Assembly (NCBI RefSeq): GCF_000002995.4
Contig: NW_025062478.1
Coordinates: forward strand, 11,900,001-11,964,000
DNA length: 64,000 nucleotides
Reading direction: 5' to 3'
From: Brugia malayi
Lineage: Eukaryota > Nematoda > Chromadorea > Rhabditida > Onchocercidae
In this document: piece after piece, positions 12,151 through 23,769 of the stretch
Numbering within the stretch: position 1 is the stretch's first letter
Layout: each line of letters opens with the position of its first letter
Translations under genes and position numbers: made by a program
The notes under the pieces: generated by a model
The model's input: the letters and a program-made list of their open reading frames with translations, nothing else
The model's database searches: none
What the model was told of the DNA's origin: nothing

Positions 12151-14941
12151 GGTTTCATTTCTTCCAGCATTTTCCAATATGTAAAATGAAAATTGAATTC
12201 CCTCTTGCATTTGCATAATTATGTTTCATTCAATTTTGTGTCATTCTTTTTTTTTTTTTTTTTTTTTCCATTTGATGAAAAGAGGAAAGGAAAAAAAAAA
12301 AAGGAAATAAATGAGAATAAGCAATTCTAATTTGTCTTTTCTTTCTTTCTCTCACCCTCTCTCTCTCTCTCTTTTTCTTCTTTTTTCCCTTTGTTTGAGT
12401 GAATTTGATTACGGTAGTGATGAGATAATGATAGCATAGGCGCAGCGAGAATAGAGCTGGCGCAGATGTACACAGAACGAATGAATGTTGATGACTTGTT
12501 CTCATTTGATGTATATCATTCAAAATAAAATATTAATATTCTCAATGCTATGAATAATATAAGCATAAGATAGAGAATATGGCAGGGACGGGCGCAAATA
12601 ACAGAGGATAATATTTGGTGGCGCAAATGATAATAGACGTTGTCAATGATTGCTTTTCATTTCATTTATTATCAGTTAATTAGAATATCTGATAAGCAGA
12701 TAGCTTATAATCATTTCAGTTCTCAGTGATAAAGTTGATAAAAATGAATGTTTTTTCTTTTTTTTTTTTTTGAAAAATTATTTCTTATCGTTTAAATTTT
12801 TATTTTCTCTTTTTAGTTTAATTTTTATGCTAAAATATTAATTCAATTCATTGAAAAAAAATTTTAAGCTATTCAGTGGATACATTAATTAGAGTGAATT
12901 TTGATTAATAAAGAGCTGTGTGAAGATTTTATTTATTTATTTATTTTTGAAAGATTTAAGTTTTATAATCATATTTATCAGATGAACTTAAGTTTTATAA
13001 TGTATTTATCAAATATAATATTTTAACAACTGAAAAAAAAAAAGGTATTTGCTAGATTTCAGATCATATATTGTCAACAGTACTTATAATTAAAAATCAT
13101 TTCTGATATGAAATAAACAATAATTAATCAGTTTATCATTTAATTTTCATCTTAATTTGTATGCCTTTATCAAATATCTTTTTTTTTTTAATTACAAATT
13201 ATTGCTGTAGTTTGACATTTTAAATAAAAGAAAAAAATCTATGCTATCTTTCAATTTTTGAATACTAGAAGGTTTATTTATTTAATTTGTGATAAGATAA
13301 AATAATTTTTGATTGAAATTGATGAATGAATGAATGATTATTTTAATACTTTTTAAAATGATCACATTTGGAATTCAAATTTTCACAAATTTCCATTCTT
13401 TCAGAATATATTTGCAAATTATTCAAACTGAGAAAATGCAATTATTCAAATGGAAACTTAAATAATATAAGCTAATGTAAGCTTAAAAATGAAATAAATT
13501 CGATATAAATGAATAAAAAATCCATTTCAAAATATATTATTAAATTAATGAAAAAAAAAAAATGTATTATTAAATTAATGAAAATATATAAAAATATTAT
13601 TAAATTAATGAGTAATGTAAATATTACTTAAATAATTTATGTTCCTCATTAGATCTTTCATTTAATTGTTGCATAAATAATTTTGTAAACAAAATTTCAT
13701 TTTAGTAATTAATCATATTTAAATGAAAAAATTATCACTGATATGGCATGCCTTCTAAGGAAATTTCTTCAGACTAACCTAGCTAATTAAAAAATTAAAA
13801 TAATCTATAATTTCAATGCATAAATTCTATTTTTATTTTTTAGAAATGTATTTGTTCATTTCTTAACGTAAATTATACTTTATCAGTAACAGTGATTATC
13901 GAATAATTTATCACGATAATGCTTTGATTAAAATATTTTATTAGCACAGAAATCATATTTTAATTTAGTTCAATTTAATTAAAATTAATTAAAAAATTTC
14001 TTTATCGAATTATTTATTCATTCAATATGTTATCAAATTGAAATACATATATTTTTTTTTAAAGAATTATGAATAAATTACTCTCAACAATATGCATTTC
14101 AAACTATTTTTTCTTTCCCTTCTACTTTTAATTATGCAACATTTAAAATTCATTTAAAAATCAATAAAAATAAGATAGCATTGCAATATTTCGAAGTTGT
14201 CAAAATTTCAGTGCATTTATAAGATTGACATAATTTTATAGAAATAATTTAGAGAAACATAAACGAAGCAAAAATAGTATCGTTGAATTTATAGTTATCA
14301 AAAGTGAATGAAAAAATTGAGCCAATAAATTTATCAATTTCAAAAATCAATTGTGAATTTCTATGATGATAAAATAGTATAAATATGATATAAACTTTAA
14401 AAAATTAGCAAAATGATGGGTATTGGATAAAATTGGATAAAAATTGGGTAAAAAAGTCTAATAATTGGGTAAAAAAGTCTAATAACTAATTGCATTGCTT
14501 TTCATTCACTTATATTTTCCGTTGTGACCTTTCCAGCTAAAGAAAGAGTACGACATTGTGACCTTTTGATTTTTTTTTTTTTTGTTTACTTTATGTTTTG
14601 TTTGTTTATTTTCTTTTTTTTTTTTTTTTTTGCTAATTATTTCTCTTACTCTTTTACTATTTCTAATAATTTTTGTAATAACTTTTTCTGATGATTAATA
14701 ATAAAATGATGGAGAAATGGTGCAGTTTTTAGAGAATAAATAAAAACTAATAAATGAGAATAATGGATGAAGTGACACTTAGATTATTTTTAAAATTGAA
14801 TAAAATATGAGGGAGAATAGCAGTATAAATTATTTATTCAAAAAGTAAATTAGAAAAGTAATAGCAATGCAATGCATTGAATAAATAATTAGATGAAGAA
14901 ATTTTTCTTAATAAATTATTTTTTGAGCATGTTAGCAGTGA

Positions 14942-15000
<59 letters not shown>
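14942..15000. repeat. (AAT)n microsatellite
   Basis: About twenty uninterrupted AAT units. Opposite-strand open frames of isoleucine are artefacts. Confidence 0.95.
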
Positions 15001-15001
<1 letters not shown>

Positions 15002-15660
15002 TTTAAATAAAAAATAAAATAAAATATTTGTTCTTTTCATTAACAAAATACGATAAAAATTTAATTGTAATCATAATCATGATTAGTTATTTCTATCAGT
15101 GATATCAACGATCACAGATCACTGGTTGATACATAGCAAAATAAAAATTTGCATAACTTATTTTAAGAAATGACTAAATACTTTTAAAATTTTATAAATA
15201 CATTAATAACAAAAATAAAAAAAAAAAAATTTATAATTTAAGAAATAATTGACCCTAAAAAAGATATTATTTGATTATTAATTATTAATTACGAATTAGT
15301 AATTTATCACTTAAATGTAGGAAATACAATAGAAGCACATAATAACTTCAGCAAAGCTACCATAAAGTAAAATTTGCATAATTTACTTTTGTAAGAAATG
15401 AATAAATACTTGCAAAGAATTATAAATTCATTAAAAAGAAAAAAGAAAGAAAAAAAAAAAAAAAGAAGAAAAACACTACAAATTCGGAAATAATTAGTTA
15501 CGAATTAAGTGACAAAAATTTTGGAATAGTTTCTAATTTTCAAATTTATACCAAAATTTTTTATTTTAATATTACTAACAAAATTTAATCAATTTAATAG
15601 CACATTTTAATCTAATTCCTTTAATCCCTCATCTTTCTTCATATAATTAAAATTATATTG

Positions 15661-15664
<4 letters not shown>

Positions 15665-15702
<38 letters not shown>
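15665..15702. repeat. (TC)n microsatellite
   Basis: An uninterrupted run of about nineteen TC units. Confidence 0.95.
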
Positions 15703-15705
<3 letters not shown>

Positions 15706-16547
15706 TATTTCAGTCATTATTTTAGGATTTTTTGCAAATTTATTTGATTTGTTAAAATGATAGCTATAAAAAATAATTGCAATTAAAATGAAACAATGCC
15801 AAAACTTCGTCGAATTTTTTGGCATTTTTTGTGTTTGTTTTGATTATTTGACTTTTTTAAATTGCTTTACTGTTTGTTCTACAATTTATTCTTTCATTGA
15901 TTTGCAAAATAAATGTAATTTTTTTTTCTTTTATTCATTTATTCTATGTTTTATTTAAAATTTAATTTTGCTTTAACACAATCAGAGCAAATTTTTTTTC
16001 ACAAAAATTATTTTAAAATGAGATAAAAAATGAAATAAATTATTTTAAAATGAGATAAACTTAACTTTTTTTGTTAACCTAATGGTCATTATTACTTATT
16101 ATTAGGTAAATGATTGATAAATAAGGTTTAACTTAAATAACTATTATTATAAAAAGCGAATGATCGTTACTAATTTGTTTAAAATTTATGATCAACTTTG
16201 GATTGTTTTTTTTTTTTTTTTTTTTTTTAATGCAACTTGATTTTTTCTCAAATAAAAGTTTCATCTTTATTTGATTTAATTTTAAGTTTTCATTCATTTG
16301 TGTAATTTGATTTAATTTAAGTTAGATTTCATTCATTTCTTTTCTTATTGTTACTTAAACATTCAATTTTTGTTATTTTTCTATTTATTAGAATGAATTC
16401 GTCCACGAATTATTGAAGTTTGTTCACCTAAAATTTCTGTTTTCTTTTTTCTTTGTTTATTATTTGGTACATTTTATTTAATTTTATAATTTAATTTTTA
16501 TGATAAGTTCGATATTATTATTTTTTTTTTCTTTTGATTAACTGCAG

Positions 16548-16644
16548 ATCATAGCGACTTCTTAATAAAGTTGATTCTCGGAATTTCTCGAATAAAACTT
16601 TCCATCACAATTTTGAGAAGCAATTTCATATCATCGGACAACAA
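16548..16644 (+). other. Possible isolated exon
   Basis: A 97-base segment is preceded by an AACTGCAG acceptor and followed by a CAA/GTAAGA donor. One frame (starting at the third base) is open throughout and reads HSDFLIKLILGISRIK and onward. No partner exon was found on either side, so it may be an untranslated exon, a relic or chance. Confidence 0.2.
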
Positions 16645-16649
16645 GTAAG

Positions 16650-19600
16650 ATATCTTTGTTTTAGATAGAATATCATGAAATTTAATTTTTGAATATTTAT
16701 TACAATTTGAAAATGTTTTGTATAATCAAAAACTATTTTAAAATTATTTCCACAATTTTAGGTTAATAATAAACATTGATAGTTGTAATTAAGGTAACTG
16801 TTACTAGCTGATAAGCTATTTGGAGTGTTTCTCACTTAATTATTTAATTGTGTAAACTTAGCTTAAACGTCATAGTAATTCTTAAAAAGTTTTAAAATTA
16901 TTTTTGATTTCTTTTCCTTCATTTAAAAAATTTTAAATCTCAGTGTATTTCCTCTCATTATTTTCTTCTTTTTTCATTGATTGTTTCGAGAATATAAATT
17001 TCTTCAATAATTCTTTCTTTTTAGCTTCATACTAATAATGTATATTTTATGTTCGTGGCGTTTAAATAAAACTTTACTCCCGAATTAATTAATTTTGATT
17101 ACCTAGGTACTAATCCAGTTCAAAAACCAAATTTTAAATGTCCTTTTATTTTACTAAAAAATTATTTAAGTTTTTCAATTGCCAATTAATTAAATTATTT
17201 TGATTAGATTAGCAAATATATTTTCAATTGATAATATCAAAATATGCTCTTTGATGTTTTCATTTATTTGAGATTTTCTTGGTGACAATAAAATCTTTTA
17301 ATTTTTTTTTTTTTTTTTTTTTTTTTGCATACAGAGACAGATAATTAAAGAAAATTTATTGTTTGATAATTAATAAGTTTGCATTTTTTTTTTTATAGTT
17401 TATAAAAAAAATTTAATTGTAATAATTTTGAAATAAGTCGAAAAAAAATTTTTTTTTTTTATGACTATTATCATTGTGGAAACTATTCGTTCTTTAGTTT
17501 AACTGAATTGTTTTTACAGTTGTGATTAAAAAGATTTCAAAAATATGATAAAATAAATTAGATTAAAAGATAATTATCATATTCTAACATACTACAGCAA
17601 TCTTATCAGCTGATTAGAAGATTATCAAAATATCACACAACTGATATTTGCTATATTCTAAGGCATAGAAAATTTATTACTTCAAAATTTTGAACAATAA
17701 TTTATTATCTTCTAATCAGCTGCTGATAAGATTGCTGTAGTATCTTAGAATATAAAAATATTTACATTAAAAATTTTGTAAAAACAATCTGTTATCTTTA
17801 TTAAATTAGCATATTTGTATATCACAAAAATATACTAATTCTTTCAACAATAATTTTTTTGATTATTTTATAATTAGCACTAATTATATCCTCTTTTTGA
17901 ACCACTATTTTCAATTTTTCATTAATTCTTATTGACAAAATCAAAAAATATAATTAATTCTACAAAGTGATTTTAAAAAGATCAAATAGCGATTAAATAA
18001 ATTTAAAAGATTGAATGAGTTCAAGTAAGATTAACAAGTCCATGAAACAAATAATTTGTTGAAATTCAAGAAGAGGTCAAAGTGCAACGACAACTGAAAA
18101 GTTGTAAAATTGTAGTAAAACGTTTAGTCAGTAAAATATGATCATAAAAACTAGAGTTTATCTCCAGAAAAGGATAAATTAAAATGAATGAATTAACAAA
18201 GAGATTTTATAGTTTCAGTAAATTTAATTTAACAATTTGAAAAGATTTATTTCATTTGAAAATATTTTTTTAAATAATTTCCACATAGCATACTTAGCAA
18301 TTCGATAATTAATAGTTTTATACTTTAATGAGCTTTCAGCAATTTCTTAGTATAATTTAATATTTACTGTGTGTTTATTTATTTCTAATGAATACGATAT
18401 TATATAAAACCAATTGAATAATTATTATAACTTTGTGAAATTACGATAATAGCAATAATATATTATTAAAATTTTTCCTTTCATTTTCAAATTTTTTGAA
18501 GCGAAACTTTTTGATTTTCATTAATTAATTAATAGCTCTAAATGTAAATCATTTAATTAATTAATTAATTAATTAATAATAATATGCTATTTTAAGCTTT
18601 TGGCATTAGAAAATTTGTTGTAAAATTTTTTTTTTTTTTCTTTTAATTTTCTTTAACATTTTACTGTTGAATTTGATAAGATTGATAAAATTTCAAACAT
18701 TTTTATTTCTAAAATATGCGCGCATATGTCTTTCATTTTTTTTCTAAAGCAATAAATCTTTTAATGATTAAAAAAAAAATAATCAAAACTTTAATATAAT
18801 TTTACATGAAAAATATGATATGAAAAAATACAACAAATACAATAAGTGATAAATTTGATAAGATATGAAATTTGATAAAATTTTATTTTTATAAAATGTA
18901 TCATCAAAATATGCAAATTAAAGATGCTCTTTGTTAAATTATAGTTATAACAAAGAGATAATAACTAAAATATTCATTCATTTTGCAACAGTTGAAAAGA
19001 TTAAAAGTGATTATCATTGATAAGAAATGGAAAAAAGATGATAGTAAAAAATATTGAAATTTTTTTAAAGGATTTTTTAAATATTACATTAATTCCTTTT
19101 AGAATGTTTATTTTTTTTAATTGTATTTTTTTGAAATGAATTAATACGTTGTAATATACAAATTAAAAATTTCAAACTAAAAAGAAATTTTGAAATTGCC
19201 ATGATTGCTTGTAATATTTCAATAAAATTTCTTGATAAAATTGCTTGGCTTTTTGTTTTGTTTCCCTTATCACTAACTGATAAATTAAATATTTACGATA
19301 ATCAGTATGCAATTCATTATTTTATAATACATTATTTTATACATTATTTTATAATGTTTACATCAATTGCTGTTTACAATTTATTTGTAATTGAAGTTCC
19401 ATATCAAAATTAATTTTGTATGAGTTAGAAAAAAAGAAAATAAAAATTCGGCAAAATAAAATCTTTTAATGTTATTAATTTAAATGAGCTTTAAATTTTA
19501 ATTTCTAAAATTCTACAAACCATTAGAAAGTCCCGCAAAAAAGAATTTATGTAATGAAGAAATATAATTGAATATTTAAAGAATTTTCATCAACCATTTT

Positions 19601-20080
19601 GAAAAAACAATCCTTTCAATTATACAACAACAAAAAAAAAAAAAAACGAAGAAGAAAAATAATTGAATTAATTTGTTTACAATTTATTAAAAAAAAAAAA
19701 AAAAAAATTATTTTAAAAAATATCTTAAAAAAATTGCATCACATTTATTCATAAGGTTTGTTAATTCAAGAATATTGATGCTTTTGAAAAATTATAAATT
19801 AATAAAAAAAAAACCTGAAATAGAAATAGAAGTATACACTTCGAAAAGAATTACAATAACGCAACTATCATTTTAGTTCCATTTTTTAAAAAAAAAAAAA
19901 AAAAAAGAAATCAAATCAAAAAAATTTTGAAATTCTTACAGAAATTATAATAAATTTGTAAATTATTAAACTAAAACTGTAACTAAGTTTGTTTTTTTTT
20001 TGTTTTTTTTGCTCTCACAAATTAACAAAATTTAGAATGAAATTTGGAAAAAATTTAAGAAATATTTTCTATTTTTCATT
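16650..20080. other. AT-rich stretch; fold-back element but no gene
   Basis: It contains the inverted repeat at 17579-17755, a TTAA-type tract at 18556-18582 and many homopolymers. The 70-codon frame at 19201-19413 is AT-driven and lacks support. No gene is seen. Confidence 0.6.
17579..17755. repeat. Fold-back inverted repeat (about 45-base arms)
   Basis: The arm at 17579-17626 (core TACTACAGCAATCTTATCAG) is repeated as its reverse complement at about 17709-17755 (core CTGATAAGATTGCTGTAGTA). There is one 3-base indel and few mismatches, and about 80 bases lie between the arms. The shape fits a small non-autonomous element or a hairpin-forming transcript. No flanking target duplication could be defined. 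Confidence 0.8.
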
Positions 20081-20085
20081 CAATT

Positions 20086-20091
20086 TTTATT
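20086..20091 (-). terminator. Poly(A) signal of the 20-23.7 kb gene
   Basis: AATAAA on the minus strand, about 100 bases after the stop codon at 20190-20192. Confidence 0.5.
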
Positions 20092-20189
20092 AAAATTTAA
20101 TTTTGCCTATAGGATTTAATTTTAGGATTGTATGAATGAAATTAATAAAATTATAGCCAATTCTTTCCTTTTTGTCTCTTTGAATATTT

Positions 20190-23100
20190 TTACCTAAAAA
20201 TAGTAGTACATAAGAATAGTAGAAAGAGAGTAGATGAAATAGTATGAAATGATGGCCTAGCAGCAGCCATATATATTGTGCTCGTTTGTAAATCAGGCTC
20301 ATTTGGCTCAGTTTTGGGCGCAATTTGTGCTCGAATTCGTTCATGAACTGATGATCTATCATCTAGGCCTACGAATAGAGACATATAAAGTGTTTCATCC
20401 GGTTGCACTTCTGCAATGCATACCTGTTCAGGAATACCTTCTTTTCCGGCATAATACGCTATACGACCATCACCTAAAGTCTGAAAATATTTGTTTCCAT
20501 TACTGTTTCATATTTAAATAAATGAATTTGAAAAAAGAAATATGACAGAGATGTAAATTAGTTTCACATAAAAGTTTAGAAATTTAAATTTCAAGATTAT
20601 AACTTTTTTGATTTTGTGGTTTTAATGTGAGAAAACTTTTTAAATATATATTAGCATAAATAAATAAATGAATAAACAAATCTCCAGAATGAAACATTAA
20701 ATATAATTAGTTACCTTTTTAATAATATAATAAGAGTTGCTGAATGAAAAAGTTGAATAGCTGCCTCGGGTAAATTTATTTACTTTAGCATAAGTTGGTT
20801 CATAGGAAAAAATACCAAAGTTACTTTTTACTTTTTGATAAACCATTTCATTTGTTAGCATATACATTAACTGAAATATATTACATTAATTGAAAAAAAA
20901 AAAAAAAAAAAAGAGTGAAAAATTATTATTTAAAACTTTAAAAAATTCTGCTAGTAAACTGATTTAAAAAAAAAGTTAACAAAATTTTAATAAATTATGA
21001 GTTTTTTTTTTTTTTATTTTTGAGAAAAATTTTGTAATTATGTTCATTTTTAAAATGAAAATTTTTTTTAACTAATGAAAGAAATTACTAAACTAACTTG
21101 ACGATCTGAATCGTAGGATAATTTTTTTAAATTTTTTTGCTGCAAAACTGCTTGTTTGATAAATCTCTCTGATGATGCATTATACGTTGCATCATGAATA
21201 ATTCCATTTTCTAAAAAAAAAAAAAAACTAAAAAGTTTAAAATGAAAATTAAAATTCATTCAACTTTTTATTATTATAATTTTTTCAACTTTGTCTTTAA
21301 AACTTTATGATTAATATATATGACAAAAGGAAATATATGATAGAATGGTGGTAATAGTTTAGTTTCATTTTTTTTTTTTTTTTATTATTGATCGCTTATT
21401 AATTTTTATTTATTGATCATTTATTAAGTATTACTTACTTTGATTAATCATTGAAAGTCATTGATGGAAATTATTTTGTAAATTATTTAAATATTTAAAA
21501 AATCATTTTTGATGGAAAATATTTTGTAAATTATTTAAATATTTAAAAAATCATTTTTGATGGAAAATATTTTGTAAATTATTTAAATATTTAAAGAATC
21601 TTTTTTTTTTTTCTTTGAATTAAAGCTTTTCTTTAGATTAAATCTAATCACCATTAATATAATCATTCTAACAAAACAAAAATTGTAAAATCTACAATAT
21701 ATTGATATCAGATTTGAATTTCTCATAAAATTCTAAATGTTATCCAATCTAATTCTATCAGCTCTATTAATTTCTATAAATTAAATTCAATTTGTCATGA
21801 TTGAGATAAATTTGATCCACATGATCGATAATAAAAATAAAATTTAAGATTTGAGTAATAGGATTTGAAAATCTTATTCATAAGATCTATTTGGTCTAAA
21901 ATTAAATTTAAAAAAAAAAACAAAAAACAAAACTATATGGTCAATAATAATTAATGAACTAATAAATTTATGTAAGACATTTAAAAAATTTTTACTAACA
22001 ATTAATTACAAATAAAATTTACCATCATTGTAAAAAACATGAAGAATGTTAGTATCAACGTCCGTAATATGTCCAATTATTTCCGTATCATCGCTAGTTG
22101 ATGGTTTAACGGAATGCTTTTGCCATTGTTTTCGATCAAATAAACAACTGAGGTAAACATCGGAACGGTTTTGCCATATGCATTGACCAGTATAAACACT
22201 CATCTTTTGAGCTATCAATAATTGATATTCTAAAAATTTCAATTCTTTTCTACTTTAAAAAGTGTGAAATTAATTAGACAAATTAACGAAATAATTTTTA
22301 TTATTCAAATTAATCTTATCATTTAATCATTAAAATATTAAAAAAGAACATTTTTTAAAAAATCCAATTTTATAATCTTTTCTTTTTTTGCATGAAATTT
22401 ATGAGTTATACTTATCATTGAGCTCAAAATATATTTTACATTAGGAAAAAAAGTTTAATGATTGATATAAGTTCACTTATAAATATGCAAATTTAGCTCA
22501 AATTTATTCTTTAGTAAGCGTAAAATTAATGGCAAAAGTAAGGGCGTCATATGACATATTATCTGGCGCAAATGACCTTAACATTAAAAAATTCATTTTA
22601 AAAAAAAAAAAAACAAAAACGGACCATTATTTTGGCGATAAAATAATGGTTGTGTCAATTGGCATCGACCCAATGAACCTTCAATTTCGAATAGATCAAT
22701 GTTACTTTCAGATTTGATATTTTCACCCAGAATGTAAAATATTGCACAATTCTGAAGCATTCCAAGGATTGAAAAATTGTTGTGTCCAATTAAAGTAGAC
22801 AATTTGTTAAGTGAACAATCCAATGGACCTAAAAATTAATTCGTAAATATTAAAAGTAAAAGTAACGAAATGAAATTGCAAAAGTTAATTGTTAAAATTA
22901 ATAATAAAAGAAGACAATTTGTAAAAAAAAAAAGTATGGATCAAATGAAATAAGGCTTTTTTTTTTGTTAGAATATTTGCAAGAAATTAAATTTAATTTT
23001 TGAAATAAAAAAAACAAACAAACAAACAAACAAAAAAAAAAAAAAAACATCATAAAACTTTTTCTATTGCTAAATTTTATTCGATTATTGACAATGAGAA

Positions 23101-23705
23101 AAAACAATAGATGGATAATTTCCAGATTATATCTGTCTAAGATTAAGAGAATTAATGATGAATGAAAGAATAAAAATAAACAAATGACCAATCATCAGAA
23201 AGTAATAAATGTTAAAAGAGTAAATTCGATAAACAAACAGTAAACAAGTAAACATCTACTGAGCTATAAACTAATAAACTATAAAAGCTTAATGCTAATA
23301 TTCATTAGTGCCTAGCAGTGACAAAAAGAAAATGATTTAATTATAATGCTAAAGTCAATTTGATTAAAAATCACTCTAATTTTCCTTAAAAATTATTACT
23401 GTTTATTTTTATAAAAAAAAAAAAAAAAATTTTTTTTTGTTTCATTTAAAATTTTCTTATCAACAAGAAATTCTTAACTGATAGAAGTGATAAAATTATT
23501 GATAATTTATTTAATTTTATTTTTTAATTTAGAAAAAGACTTTTGTTATCATTGAAAATTTATTCCTACTCTATCACTTACCAGATGTTCCTTCAGTTTC
23601 CAAACTAGTAGAAGCAGTGAACGTCGATTGCGCTTCAGTTTCATCCATTAGCGCTTTCATTAGCACAATGAATAAAACAAATATCCATGGTTGTACTTTG
23701 CGCAT
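20190..23705 (-). CDS. Secreted, probably GPI-anchored protein of unknown function
   Basis: Six exons: 23582-23705, 22625-22828, 22023-22229, 21098-21210, 20715-20870, 20190-20480. Phases match at every junction, giving 364 residues. The start (MRKVQPWIFVLFIVLM) is a signal peptide. The C-terminus (ISSTLFLLFLCTTIF, then stop) is a short hydrophobic tail without a cytosolic end, typical of a GPI-attachment signal. N-glycosylation sequons lie at about N59 (NFS), N130 (NRS) and N189 (NAS). The middle is a soluble domain with scattered cysteines and aromatic-rich stretches such as KKTLGDGRIAYYAGKEG. I do not recognise the family. Exon borders are well supported (GTAAGT, GTAAAT, GTTAGT donors; TTTTTAG, TTTCAG acceptors), except the exon 2 donor, where GTCCGT was chosen on phase; GTTCAT or GTCGAT a little upstream would also keep phase. 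An acceptor TTATTTCAG lies 62 bases before the ATG. Confidence 0.8.
21462..21605. repeat. 48-base tandem repeat, three copies
   Basis: Three copies of a 48-base unit starting TGATGGAAA(A/T)TATTTTG at 21462, 21510 and 21558. It lies inside the intron between exons 3 and 4 of the GPI-anchored protein gene. Confidence 0.9.
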
Positions 23706-23760
23706 TTTTTGTTTCTTTTTTAATTTTGAAAGATTTAAATTTTTCAAGTTTAATCAACAA

Positions 23761-23769
23761 TTAAAGCCT
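23761..23769 (-). promoter_or_regulatory. Upstream 3' splice acceptor
   Basis: On the minus strand TTATTTCAG ends at 23768, with no good donor close upstream. It may be the spliced-leader addition site of the GPI-anchored protein gene, or the end of an intron in its 5' untranslated region. Confidence 0.4.

Larger units (their letters stand above)
12390..16530. other. Repeat-rich stretch without a gene
   Basis: Apart from a slightly GC-richer patch at 12400-12640, in which GGCGCA recurs, the sequence is AT-rich with T and A runs. It also holds (AAT)n and (TC)n tracts. No exon chain is found on either strand. Confidence 0.6.

Noticed and set aside
12230..12523. 97-codon minus-strand frame
   Set aside because: Half of it is a Lys/Arg/Glu run from A and GA repeats. 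The rest has no supporting signals.
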